Origin: a bacterium UBP14_UBA6098
Lineage (GTDB): Bacteria > UBP14 > UBA6098
DNA length: 64,000 bases
NCBI GenBank assembly: GCA_002428525.1
Contig: DIWU01000030.1
Coordinates: 62,001-126,000, forward strand
Direction: 5' to 3'
Shown: piece after piece, positions 6,841 to 14,690 of the stretch
Numbering within the stretch: position 1 is the stretch's first letter
How the letters are laid out: each line of letters begins with the position of its first letter
Program-made: the position numbers and the translations under genes
The notes under the pieces: model-generated
What the model saw: the letters and a program-made list of their open reading frames with translations, nothing else
The model's database searches: none
Told to the model about the DNA's origin: nothing

Positions 6841-8821
6841 TTCCGAATTTGTCATACAGGACATCCCCGGGCGCGCTCGCGCCGAAGCGCTCCATGCCGA
6901 TAAATAGGCCATCTGCGCCGATATATCGCTCCCAGCCCTGCCGCACACCGGCCTCCACCGCGACGCGGAGGCCTACAGCGGCGGGCAAAACCGCCTCGCG
7001 GTAATCGCGCGGTTGAGCCTCGAAAAGCTCCCACGAAGGCATCGAGACCACTCGCGCCCTGATGCTCCGTTCCGCAAGCATCTCCGCCGCCTCGACCGCT
7101 ATCGAAACCTCCGAGCCGGTCGCGATGAGGATCAGCTCCGGCGCGCCCTCGGGCTCGCGCAAAATATAGCCCCCGCGACTAACACCGTCGGCCGCCTTCG
7201 CCTTTGTTTCCGCAAAGATCGGTAGGTTCTGCCGGCTGAAAACAAGCACTGTCGGGGTTTTCGAGCGAATCGCTATCTTCCAAGCCGCGGCGGTTTCGAA
7301 CGCATCGGCCGGCCGAATGACCGTGAGCCCGGGGATCGCCCGAAGGCTCGCGAGTTGCTCGACCGGCTGGTGCGTCGGGCCGTCCTCGCCGACCCCGATG
7401 CTGTCGTGGCTGAAGACGAAAACCACCGGCAGGAGCGACAGCGCGGCGAGGCGCATCGGCGGGCGCATATAGTCCGAGAAGACGAAAAAGGTGCCGGTGA
7501 ATGGCCGCAAACCGCCATGCAGAGCGATTCCGACGGCGATCGAGCCCATCGCGTGTTCGCGGACGCCGAAATGAATATTTCGGCCGCTATAGCCCCATTC
7601 GCCGCCGACCGCGCCCTCGAGGCCGCCTTTGTTCTCGGGGCTTTGAAAATCCCCCTCGCCCTTCAGCCAAGCGAAGGTCGAGGGGTTGAGGTCGGCGCAT
7701 CCGCCGATCAGCTCAGGCTGGGCCTTTGCGAGGGCATTCAGGACGATCTCGCCGGCCTTTCGCGTGGAGATCGGCTTCTGTCCGAAATCGATGCCATCGA
7801 GCGAATTTTCCCAACCCTCCGGCAAAGCCGCCGAGAAGCGGCGCTCGAATTCACTGACCTTTTCGGGAAATTTCTCCGCAAAGCGCGCGAATTCGGCCTG
7901 CCACTCGATTCGCTGGCTTTCACAGCGATCAGCGCTCTTTGCGAAGTGCGCGGAGACATCCGCTGGGACGAGGAACCGCGGCTCTGTCGGCCATCCAAGC
8001 GCTGTCTTGGCCGCGGAAAGCTCCTCCTCACCCAAGGGCGCGCCGTGCGAGGCCGAGCTTCCGGCCTTATTCGGCGCGCCGAAGCCGATAATCGTCCGAA
8101 CTGCGATCAGCGAGGGCCTTGCGGTTTCGGCCTTCGCGCTCGAAAGCGCTTCGTCGATAGCGTCGATATCGTTGCCGTCCGCGACTTGCAGAACCTGCCA
8201 GCCCGCCGCCTCGAAACGGCCGGCAATCTCCTCCGAGGTCGAGAGCGCGGTCGATCCGGCCAGCGAGATTCGGTTGTCGTCGAAGAGGACGATCAGCTTG
8301 CCGAGCCGCAGATGCCCGGCCAGCGCGACAGCCTCGTAGCTGACGCCCTCCATTAGGTCGCCGTCGCCGCAGAGCGCGTAGGTTCGGTGGTTCACGACCC
8401 CTTCGCCGAACTCCGCCGCGAGATGCGCCTCGGCAATCGCCATGCCGACAGCGTTCGCGAGGCCCTGCCCAAGCGGGCCGGTGGTCGCCTCGACGCCTTT
8501 AGTTGTAAGGCTTTCCGGATGGCCGGGGGTTTTCGAGCCCCATTGGCGGAAGCTTTTTATATCCTCCAAGCCGATTCCCGCGCCGCTCAAATGCAGGAGC
8601 GAGTAAAGCAACATCGAGCCGTGCCCCGCGGAGAGGACGAAGCGGTCGCGGTCGGGCCAGTCCGGTTGCGAGGGGTCGAAGCGGAGGTGGCGCGTCCAGA
8701 GGATGTAGGCCATCGGCGCGGCGCCCATCGGAAGCCCCGGGTGGCCGGAATTCGCCTTCTGGATTGCATCCGCCGAGAGAAAGCGTATCGTGTTTATGCA
8801 TTTTTCTTCGAGCGATGTCAA
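6791..8821 (-). CDS. tkt: Transketolase
   Basis: A 676-residue thiamine-diphosphate enzyme of the pentose phosphate pathway and the family's usual length. Family residues are visible: H27 in SGHPG, GPLGQG at about 115-120, the TPP/Mg motif starting GDGDLMEG at 152 and ending with N183, the catalytic Glu in REHAMG (E422) and the GEDGPTHQP loop (about 478-486). It transfers two-carbon ketol units between sugar phosphates in the cytoplasm. It follows fbaB on the same strand; its TTG start lies one base past the fbaB stop with a GGAGG site inside the end of fbaB, so the two are translationally coupled. Its 3' end overlaps the phage transglycosylase reading frame tail-to-tail by 50 bases. Confidence 0.96.
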   Translation of the reverse strand: MTSLEEKCINTIRFLSADAIQKANSGHPGLPMGAAPMAYILWTRHLRFDPSQPDWPDRDRFVLSAGHGSMLLYSLLHLSGAGIGLEDIKSFRQWGSKTPGHPESLTTKGVEATTGPLGQGLANAVGMAIAEAHLAAEFGEGVVNHRTYALCGDGDLMEGVSYEAVALAGHLRLGKLIVLFDDNRISLAGSTALSTSEEIAGRFEAAGWQVLQVADGNDIDAIDEALSSAKAETARPSLIAVRTIIGFGAPNKAGSSASHGAPLGEEELSAAKTALGWPTEPRFLVPADVSAHFAKSADRCESQRIEWQAEFARFAEKFPEKVSEFERRFSAALPEGWENSLDGIDFGQKPISTRKAGEIVLNALAKAQPELIGGCADLNPSTFAWLKGEGDFQSPENKGGLEGAVGGEWGYSGRNIHFGVREHAMGSIAVGIALHGGLRPFTGTFFVFSDYMRPPMRLAALSLLPVVFVFSHDSIGVGEDGPTHQPVEQLASLRAIPGLTVIRPADAFETAAAWKIAIRSKTPTVLVFSRQNLPIFAETKAKAADGVSRGGYILREPEGAPELILIATGSEVSIAVEAAEMLAERSIRARVVSMPSWELFEAQPRDYREAVLPAAVGLRVAVEAGVRQGWERYIGADGLFIGMERFGASAPGDVLYDKFGITAQNVAQTAESLLRD

Positions 8822-8822
8822 T

Positions 8823-9743
8823 TTATTTTCCTCCGTAAATCCCGATTATCTTGTCGAGCATTCGGAGCGCGGCCTCCCGCGGGCGCTGGAAGGTGTTCCG
8901 ACCGATAATCGAGCCGAAACCGCCTCCGGCCGCTATTCCGCGGATAACCTCGAAAAGCGCCTCGTCGTCATCGGATTTGGCACCACCGGAGAAGATCACA
9001 ATCCTTCGGCCGTCGAAGGCGCACTGGACGATATGGCGAATCCGCTCCTCGACCGTCGCGCGCGGGATCGCGAATTTCTCGTAAACCTTGCGCGCAGGCT
9101 CCTGAGCGATTCGGTCCGAGGGCACCTTTACCTTAATTATATGCGCGCCGAGTTGTGCCGCTATTTGGGCGGCATAGCCGACGACATCGAGCGCGGTCTC
9201 GTCCGCGGAGGAAAGCCCGCCGCCGCGCGGATACGACCACACTACCACCAAAAGCCCGGCGCTCTTAGCTTCGAGCGTGATCTCCCGAAGCTGTTCATAT
9301 AGGTCGGCGCGGAACTCGGTGCCGGGGTAGATCGTGTATCCGACGGCGTCACAGCCCAAACGGAGCGCGTCCTCGACCGAGGCGGTCTGCGCGCCCATGG
9401 GGTTTTCCTCCTCGAAAAGCGAATCGTGGTTGTTCAGCTTCAAAATCAGCGGAATTCGGCCGGCGAATTCGTCCGCGACGGCCTCGATGAAGCCGAGCGG
9501 TGCGGCGTAGGCCGAAAGCCCCGCCTCGACCGCCAGTTCGGCATGATAGAGCGGATTATATCCCGCGGGGTTCGCGGCAAAGCTCCGCGCGGGGCCGTGC
9601 TCGAAGCCCTGATCGACCGGCAGGATCACCAGCCGGCCTGTTCCGGCCAAACGGCCGTGGTTCAGTAGCCTCACAAGTTTCGAGCGGACTCCCGGATTCT
9701 CCGAATGATACCAGCTGAGTATTTCCTCGATGCGATTTCTCAT
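8823..9743 (-). CDS. fbaB: Fructose-bisphosphate aldolase, class I (FbaB/DhnA type)
   Basis: A 306-residue class I aldolase of the DhnA/archaeal type, which cleaves fructose-1,6-bisphosphate through a Schiff base. The catalytic lysine is K204 in AHIIKVKVP. Other family landmarks are LPVDQGFEHGP near residues 41-51, LKLNNHDSLF near 101-110, VVWSYPRG near 168-173 and the phosphate-binding FSGGAKSDDD and GGFGSIIGRN loops toward the end. The start is supported by AAAGGGGGCAAG immediately upstream. It forms an operon with tkt, joining glycolysis/gluconeogenesis to the non-oxidative pentose phosphate pathway. A weak promoter candidate on the minus strand is TTGCAA (9802-9797) and TAATTT (9779-9774). 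Confidence 0.94.
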   Translation of the reverse strand: MRNRIEEILSWYHSENPGVRSKLVRLLNHGRLAGTGRLVILPVDQGFEHGPARSFAANPAGYNPLYHAELAVEAGLSAYAAPLGFIEAVADEFAGRIPLILKLNNHDSLFEEENPMGAQTASVEDALRLGCDAVGYTIYPGTEFRADLYEQLREITLEAKSAGLLVVVWSYPRGGGLSSADETALDVVGYAAQIAAQLGAHIIKVKVPSDRIAQEPARKVYEKFAIPRATVEERIRHIVQCAFDGRRIVIFSGGAKSDDDEALFEVIRGIAAGGGFGSIIGRNTFQRPREAALRMLDKIIGIYGGK

Positions 9744-10046
9744 CTTGCCCCCTTTATTTTTTTTCGAAAATAGAAATTAACTCGAATCTCCCATTTTTGC
9801 AACCCCTTTATTTTTTCTGTCCGAATCGGATGAACCCTCCGTTTTCTAATCTTGTTGGTGTTTCTTTTTCCTCGCATTCGAGGTTTTCCCCCTTATTTAT
9901 TTGCGCTTAAGCGTCTTTCCGAGTTGCGCTGACAGTATATATTCATATATTTGTATATTTAAATTAAAAGTAGAAAATTAGCTTGACTTTCAAAAGAGTG
10001 GGCTTATATTTCTAAATATAAAACAATATTCCAAATGGAGGTTAAA
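9744..10046. other. Divergent intergenic region between fbaB and trxA
   Basis: About 300 bases with no convincing gene. It is pyrimidine-rich on the plus strand near fbaB and AT-rich near trxA, with a run of TATATT/ATATTT words at about 9940-9962. It contains the trxA promoter (9983-10010) and a weak minus-strand promoter candidate for fbaB (TTGCAA at 9802-9797, 17-base spacer, TAATTT at 9779-9774). No stem-loop resembling a riboswitch was recognised. Confidence 0.6.
9983..10010 (+). promoter_or_regulatory. Promoter of the trxA operon
   Basis: TTGACT (9983-9988), a 16-base spacer and TATATT (10005-10010), followed by an A/T-rich start region and a GGAGG ribosome binding site at 10037-10041. 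The arrangement matches a sigma-70-like promoter and gives a leader of about 30 bases. Confidence 0.7.
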
Positions 10047-10370
10047 ATGGCAGAACATATTACAGACGCTGAATTTGACGCTAAAGTGACGAACTCCACA
10101 GGCCTCGCGCTGGTCGATTTTTGGGCCCCGTGGTGCGGGCCTTGCCGTATGGTCGGCCCGGAGATAGAAAAACTCTCCGAGGAGATGGCCGGAAAGATGC
10201 ATGTTTACAAACTCAATATCGACGAGAACCGCACAACCGCGCAGAAATTCCGCGTGATGAGCATCCCCACGATCATGTGGTTCAAGGACGGAAAGGTAGT
10301 GGAGTCGGTCTTGGGGGCGGTGCCGTTCGAGGCCCTCAAAGAGAAAACGAACAAACTGCTTGGAGTCTAA
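10047..10370 (+). CDS. trxA: Thioredoxin
   Basis: A 107-residue classical thioredoxin. The active site W29-C30-G31-P32-C33 lies in the DFWAPWCGPCRM context, with the buried Asp equivalent in ALVDFW, the cis-proline in SIPTIMWF and the closing FKDGK and G(A)VP elements. It reduces protein disulfides in the cytoplasm. The ATG at 10047 is chosen because GGAGG lies 5 bases upstream; the earlier ATG at 10035 overlaps that site. It is followed without a gap by a TlpA-like lipoprotein (TAA directly followed by ATG), so cytoplasmic and envelope thiol-disulfide enzymes are made from one transcript. Confidence 0.95.
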   Translation: MAEHITDAEFDAKVTNSTGLALVDFWAPWCGPCRMVGPEIEKLSEEMAGKMHVYKLNIDENRTTAQKFRVMSIPTIMWFKDGKVVESVLGAVPFEALKEKTNKLLGV

Positions 10371-11054
10371 ATGCGTAAGACCCTTTTTCTATCGTTGGTC
10401 GCGGCCGCTGTGATTCTAATCTCCGGTTGCGGTAAAACCCCGGAACAAAAAACCGAGCCCGTCGCCACACCCGAGCAAACGGTGCAACAACCGTCCGAGA
10501 CCGTCACCGAAACACCAACCGATACTGCCCTCACCGAACCGACACAAACGCCCACAGCCGCGGTCGGGGAGGCCAAGATCGCGAAGAAAATAGCCTGCAA
10601 CAATCCAGCGCCGGCCTTCACTTTGACCGACCTGAAGGGCAATAATATCTCGCTCGCGGATTACGCCGGCAAGGTCGTAATCCTCGATTTCTGGGCTGTT
10701 TGGTGCGGGCCGTGCCGTATGGAGATCCCCGGCTTCATCGAGCTTCAGAACAAATACAGCTCCGACGGCCTCGTCGTCATTGGCGTATCGCTCGACCGCG
10801 AACGCTCCAAGGTCCCCGGTTTCGTCGATAAACAGGGCATCAACTACCCGATAATCTACGCGGATCAGAGCATTATCACCGCCTACGGCAACCCCACCTC
10901 GATCCCCACGACATTCATCATCGACAGGAACGGCTGTATCAAGCAGAAACTCGTCGGTTACCATCCGAAAGACCAGTTCGAGAAGATAGTCAAGCCGCTT
11001 CTCGATTCCAAACTCACGGATAGCGGCAACGGGTCGTCAGGAGATAAACTTTGA
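10371..11054 (+). CDS. TlpA/ResA-like thioredoxin lipoprotein
   Basis: A 227-residue envelope thiol-disulfide protein. The signal peptide ends in the lipobox LISGC (lipidated Cys20), followed by a Pro/Thr/Glu-rich linker (residues 24-65) that spaces the domain from the membrane. The thioredoxin-like domain begins near residue 76 (PAPAFTLTDLKG, a typical AhpC/TSA-Redoxin opening), has its W111-C112-G113-P114-C115 active site and the cis-Pro in SIPTTFIID. Such proteins reduce apocytochrome c or other exported disulfides. It starts at the base after the trxA stop. Which substrate it serves is unknown; no cytochrome maturation genes are in the window. Confidence 0.9.
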   Translation: MRKTLFLSLVAAAVILISGCGKTPEQKTEPVATPEQTVQQPSETVTETPTDTALTEPTQTPTAAVGEAKIAKKIACNNPAPAFTLTDLKGNNISLADYAGKVVILDFWAVWCGPCRMEIPGFIELQNKYSSDGLVVIGVSLDRERSKVPGFVDKQGINYPIIYADQSIITAYGNPTSIPTTFIIDRNGCIKQKLVGYHPKDQFEKIVKPLLDSKLTDSGNGSSGDKL

Positions 11055-11506
11055 GCGATTTTGTTAAGGTCTTCGCGCGAAGGGCAGGCGAATCGGGCTT
11101 TATGGCTCGCGCCGGCGACGGCCCGTGGACGCTCCTCGACACCGGCCCCAACAAGGGCGCGATCGCGCCCTTCGAGATGCTGTTCGCGGCCCTCGCGGGA
11201 TGTAGCGGCTACGACATCGTCCATGTCCTCAAGAAAAAGCGCATCGAATTCGACGATCTCTGGATGAATATCGAGGCCGAACGCCGCGACGAGCATCCGC
11301 GTATCGCGACAAAGATTCATATGCATTTCACGGTCGTCGGCGATAATGTCCCGCCCGAGGCCGTCGAGAGGGCCATCGCGCTTTCGAGCGAAAAATATTG
11401 CTCTGTTTCCGCGATGCTGAAAAAGGCCGCGGAGATAGAGACCAGCTTCGAGATTATAGATATTGCCGCCGCCCGCGAGCGTAGCCGAAAAGGCACACCC
11501 GAGTAG
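11051..11506 (+). CDS. OsmC family protein
   Basis: A 151-residue OsmC/Ohr-superfamily protein. The two redox-active cysteines are in AALAGCSGYD (about residue 51) and EKYCSVSAML (about residue 117), and the PFEMLFAALAGC segment is characteristic. Members are thiol peroxidases acting on organic hydroperoxides. The TTG start lies inside the stop of the upstream lipoprotein (TTGA overlap), so it is the third gene of the trxA operon, consistent with a redox-defence transcript. The C-terminal tail (ARERSRKGTPE) is basic and probably disordered. Whether it is OsmC proper or the YhfA-like subgroup cannot be decided by eye. Confidence 0.88.
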   Translation: MSDFVKVFARRAGESGFMARAGDGPWTLLDTGPNKGAIAPFEMLFAALAGCSGYDIVHVLKKKRIEFDDLWMNIEAERRDEHPRIATKIHMHFTVVGDNVPPEAVERAIALSSEKYCSVSAMLKKAAEIETSFEIIDIAAARERSRKGTPE

Positions 11507-11584
11507 GTTAGCGGCTATTGTTTGCCGATAATCAGCGTGCCGCTATGCTCGCTGTGTTAATTATTGTTTTGGAAAGGGAGGAAA

Positions 11585-12433
11585 ATGGATCCCAAAAAAG
11601 CAAGCATCCGCCTCGCTTTGTTCTCCATCATTGTAGTCATTCTCGTGATTCTCCTGATCGCATCGATCACCGTCGTTCCGGCGGGGCATGTCGCGGTCGT
11701 CGTGCTTTTCGGGAAGGTGCGCCCGCAGGCCCTTCAACCGGGGATTCATCTGATTAACCCGCTGGCAAACACTGTCAAGATGGACACCCGCCTTCGCGAA
11801 TACACAATGTCGATCGCCCGCGAAGAGGGAGTCCGCAAAAGCGACGACGCGATCGACGCGCTGACCTCGGAGGGCTTAACAGTCCGCCTCGACCTCACCG
11901 CGTGGTTCAAGCTCGATCCAACGAAAGCTTCGACAGTCTATAACGAAATCGGCTCCGATTACGACCAGAAGATTATCCGCCCGACGCTACGCACCGCGAT
12001 CAGAGATATCGTTGTAAAATTCACCGCCGAGAATATCTACTCGATCAAGCGCGACTCGGTCGTTCTGGCGATCGAGGCCCGCGCGAAGGATCTAACCGAG
12101 GACAAGGGCGTCACTATCGAGCGGATTCTCCTTCGCAATGTTATCCTGCCGCAGAAGATCAGCGACGCTATCGACGCGAAGCTCGCCGCCGAACAAGAAG
12201 CGAAGAAAATGGAATTTGTCCTTCAAAAAGAGCATCTTGAGAAAGAACGCAAGATCATCGAGGCCGAGGGAATTCGCCAGGCAAACCAGATAATCGCGCA
12301 GGGATTGACATCGAGCTATATTCAATGGTATCGAATCGAGATGCTAAAGCAACTCGTCAACTCGCCGAACAATACGATTATTATGATTCCCGAGGACCTG
12401 AAAAGTGCGCCGATGATCCTCAACACCAACTAG
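11585..12433 (+). CDS. SPFH/Band 7 (prohibitin-like) membrane protein
   Basis: A 282-residue protein starting at MDPKK after a strong AAGGGAGG site; an ATG 21 bases upstream has no site. One N-terminal transmembrane helix (about residues 10-32, RLALFSIIVVILVILLIASI) is followed by the SPFH core: VVPAGHVAVVVLFGKV, LQPGIHLINPLA, EGLTVRLDLTAWFKL, VRLDL-type strands and the ARAKDLTEDKGVTIERILLRNVILP segment of prohibitins. A coiled coil (LAAEQEAKKMEFVLQKEHLE) and a short C-terminal tail follow. These proteins oligomerise into ring scaffolds that organise membrane domains and proteases such as FtsH. No HflC/HflK partner is adjacent, so a stand-alone prohibitin-like role is likely. Confidence 0.9.
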   Translation: MDPKKASIRLALFSIIVVILVILLIASITVVPAGHVAVVVLFGKVRPQALQPGIHLINPLANTVKMDTRLREYTMSIAREEGVRKSDDAIDALTSEGLTVRLDLTAWFKLDPTKASTVYNEIGSDYDQKIIRPTLRTAIRDIVVKFTAENIYSIKRDSVVLAIEARAKDLTEDKGVTIERILLRNVILPQKISDAIDAKLAAEQEAKKMEFVLQKEHLEKERKIIEAEGIRQANQIIAQGLTSSYIQWYRIEMLKQLVNSPNNTIIMIPEDLKSAPMILNTN

Positions 12434-12449
12434 TTCGCAAGGGGAGATT

Positions 12450-13409
12450 ATGCAAGAAGAACTTAGGCCCTCGGCCGAAGTCGCAGTCAAACAATGCATG
12501 ATGGTCGCGGAAAATGAGCGCGTCCTTGTGATCACCGACACCAAGCTCTTCGAGATCGGCGAGACGATTTTTCGCGTCGCCTCCGAGGTCGCGGATTCCA
12601 CATTGGTCGTTATTCCGCCGCGGAAAAGCCACGGCGAGGAGCCGCCCACCGAACTCGCCGAAATGATGAAGACCTTCGATGTCCTTTTCATCCCGACATG
12701 GCGGAGCATGAGCCACACCGAGGCGCGCCGGAACGCCTGCCGAGCGGGCGCCCGTTGCGCGACGCTACCGAACATCCGCCCGGACACCATGATACGCGCG
12801 ATGAACGCGGACTATAGTAAAATCGCCGACCTGACCGAACGCCTCGCCGAGCGTATCACCAAGGCCTCGACCGCCCGTGTCACAACACCCGCCGGAACCG
12901 ACCTCAGTTTCTCGCTCGTTGGCCGAACCGGCCTGCCCGACACAGGCCTCGTCCACAAAAGCGGCGGCTTCACAAACCTACCGGCCGGCGAGGCCTACAC
13001 CGCGCCCGTCGAGGGCTCGGCCAACGGTGTTTTCGTTATCGACGGCGCTATCGCCGACACGGGAATTCTTCAGCCGAACGACTACATCACGGTGCGCGTC
13101 GAAAACGGCTATGCAGTCCAGATCTCCGGCGGGAAGTCGGCCGAATATCTGCGCTCGATCATGGAGCCGCATGGCAAAGAGGCATATAATATCGCCGAGT
13201 TGGGAATCGGCACGAACTATAAAGCCCAGCTCGTCGGGAGCGTGCTCGAGGACGAAAAGGTGCTCGGGACAGTGCATATCGCGATGGGCGACAACCGCTC
13301 GATGGGCGGCACGATCCGAGTCGCGTCCCACCTCGATGGGATTCTCTTAGAACCAAGCCTATTCTTCGATAGTGAACCGATTCTTATGAATGGAGCCATT
13401 AAGATTTAA
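12450..13409 (+). CDS. M29-like aminopeptidase family protein
   Basis: A 319-residue protein resembling the thermophilic aminopeptidase (M29) / AmpS superfamily, which also includes some ring-cleaving dioxygenases. The C-terminal half has the characteristic order AYNIAELGIGTN (metal-ligand Glu), then LEDEKVLGTVHIAMGDN (Glu/His ligands), then ASHLDGILLEPSLFFD. The N-terminal half is a Rossmann-like region with LVITDTKLFEIGETI and LVVIPPRKSHGEEPP, as seen in compact family members. It follows the SPFH gene by 16 bases with a GGGGAG site. The enzyme probably removes N-terminal residues from peptides in the cytoplasm, but the short length means substrate class is uncertain. Confidence 0.8.
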   Translation: MQEELRPSAEVAVKQCMMVAENERVLVITDTKLFEIGETIFRVASEVADSTLVVIPPRKSHGEEPPTELAEMMKTFDVLFIPTWRSMSHTEARRNACRAGARCATLPNIRPDTMIRAMNADYSKIADLTERLAERITKASTARVTTPAGTDLSFSLVGRTGLPDTGLVHKSGGFTNLPAGEAYTAPVEGSANGVFVIDGAIADTGILQPNDYITVRVENGYAVQISGGKSAEYLRSIMEPHGKEAYNIAELGIGTNYKAQLVGSVLEDEKVLGTVHIAMGDNRSMGGTIRVASHLDGILLEPSLFFDSEPILMNGAIKI

Positions 13410-13419
13410 ATAAAATGAT

Positions 13420-13448
13420 TTGACAAAGGCATTTATTAATATTAGATT
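13420..13448 (+). promoter_or_regulatory. Promoter of small lipoprotein gene
   Basis: A consensus TTGACA (13420-13425) is separated by 17 bases from TAGATT (13443-13448), with a GTAGGAGG site just before the ATG at 13497. The -35 is perfect and the -10 keeps the TAxAxT pattern. Confidence 0.7.
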
Positions 13449-13496
13449 ATTGGGAAATAACCTTTTAAAACAATTAATCCTGTAGGAGGAACCACA

Positions 13497-13790
13497 ATGA
13501 AAAAAGGTTTCGTTATCATGCTAATCGCTATCACCGCGGCTTTTATCGCCACGGGTTGCGCCCCGAAAGTCGATGCCGCCGCACAAGAGGCTATGGAACA
13601 GCTTCAAACCGAGAATATGGAGCTCAAGGGTAAAGTCGCCGAGCTCGAGGCCAAGATCGCCGAACTCCAACCGGTTGTCGCCGACAGCACCGGTATAGTT
13701 AAAGAAGAAGTTAAGGAAGAAACCAAAAAGACCGAGCCCGCCAAGACCGAAAGCGCCGCTAGTAAGAAAAAGGTCGAGCGCATTAATTAA
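13497..13790 (+). CDS. Small coiled-coil lipoprotein (Lpp-like)
   Basis: A 97-residue lipoprotein. The signal peptide ends with a lipobox ATGC (lipidated Cys21), then a heptad-rich coiled coil (residues 30-60: EAMEQLQTENMELKGKVAELE), then a Lys/Glu-rich tail ending in KKKVERIN. Small size, a lipid anchor and a trimer-type coiled coil resemble Braun-type lipoproteins that tether the outer membrane to peptidoglycan, although the C-terminal residue is Asn rather than Lys. It has its own strong promoter and an AGGAGG site, suggesting high expression. It is followed after 18 bases by another exported protein. A Lpp-like role is inferred from architecture, not homology. Confidence 0.75.
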   Translation: MKKGFVIMLIAITAAFIATGCAPKVDAAAQEAMEQLQTENMELKGKVAELEAKIAELQPVVADSTGIVKEEVKEETKKTEPAKTESAASKKKVERIN

Positions 13791-13808
13791 TTTCACGGAA
13801 GGAACACT

Positions 13809-14582
13809 ATGAAGAAATTATTCTTACTGCTCCTCGCGATTCCATTCGCCCTCGTTATGATGGGCTCGAACTGCGATGAACCCGCCGAAGAAATCGACGC
13901 CCCCAATGCGGCGACTCTGGTCGGAGACGCCACAAACCACCTCGATCTCATTATCAGCTGGTCGCCCAGCTCGACGAGCGATATCGACGGCTACCGTGTG
14001 TATTTCAATAGCGCCACCACACCGCTTTGGTCTGGAACAACGACATCGTTCACTCACACGAACCCGACACTCGGCTCGTATGACATCGTGGCCTACACGG
14101 GTGAAGACGAATCCGATCCGTTGTCCTTCAACACCGCGGACTATGTCTTCAGTGCGACGGGCGCGCAGATATACCAGTTCCTCGTCTCCGGTCAGCCCTC
14201 CGGTTATGGTTGGGACCTCTCGAACGGAACCGGTTCCAGCAAGTCCTTCACCTCGGCTAATGCCGCTCAGATCGACCTCTGGTATGACAGCGACGAGACG
14301 ATTAACAGCCCGCACGCCTACGGTTCGCCCTTTGAGAATGTGACAGGCATCTACACCTCGCCGACAGCCTATGAGAGCATCATCAATGCTCCGAGTGTCA
14401 CGGGGGTTTCATACAATTCGACACAAACCATAGGTGACGGCTTCACCTATTGCCTTTACATCAAAAAGGGTCTCTCCTACGGCTACTACGGCAAGATGGA
14501 GATCACCGATTATAACCTCGCGAACGACATCACCTTCCGCTGGAAGATCAACACGATCGCGAAGTGGAGAGTTCTCGGTTAA
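13809..14582 (+). CDS. Exported FN3-domain protein
   Basis: A 257-residue protein. The signal peptide (about residues 1-18) is followed by GSNCDEP; the sequence before Cys23 is a poor lipobox, so lipidation is uncertain. Residues 32-95 look like a fibronectin type III domain (LDLIISWSPSS, DIDGYRVYF, TSFTHTNPTLGSYDIVAY). The C-terminal 150 residues are rich in Ser, Tyr, Asn and Gly, with no recognised domain. Together with the gene at 14691 it forms a pair of similarly built surface proteins (signal, FN3 with the GY(R/K)VY motif, unique C-terminal domain). An intrinsic terminator follows within 30 bases. Function unknown. Confidence 0.75.
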   Translation: MKKLFLLLLAIPFALVMMGSNCDEPAEEIDAPNAATLVGDATNHLDLIISWSPSSTSDIDGYRVYFNSATTPLWSGTTTSFTHTNPTLGSYDIVAYTGEDESDPLSFNTADYVFSATGAQIYQFLVSGQPSGYGWDLSNGTGSSKSFTSANAAQIDLWYDSDETINSPHAYGSPFENVTGIYTSPTAYESIINAPSVTGVSYNSTQTIGDGFTYCLYIKKGLSYGYYGKMEITDYNLANDITFRWKINTIAKWRVLG

Positions 14583-14607
14583 GTTTCTAACTGCACCGAA
14601 AATCGAA

Positions 14608-14637
14608 GAAACCGGGCTACGCTCGGTTTCTTTTTTT
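14608..14637 (+). terminator. Intrinsic terminator
   Basis: A 10-bp stem (14608-14617 with 14621-14630, TAC loop, one G-T pair) followed by seven T residues. It ends the 13497-14582 transcript. Confidence 0.9.
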
Positions 14638-14639
14638 GT

Positions 14640-14667
14640 TTGATTAATAGCTTAGATTACGTATATT
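14640..14667 (+). promoter_or_regulatory. Promoter of FN3 lipoprotein gene
   Basis: TTGATT (14640-14645), a 16-base spacer and TATATT (14662-14667), the same -10 and spacing as the trxA promoter. It begins two bases after the terminator T-run, and an AAAGGAGG site precedes the ATG at 14691. Confidence 0.65.
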
Positions 14668-14690
14668 GAATAAAACTCAAAGGAGGAACT

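Noticed and set aside
9744..10046. A possible riboswitch or small RNA in the fbaB-trxA intergenic region
   Set aside because: No convincing stem pairing or conserved motif could be found by eye.
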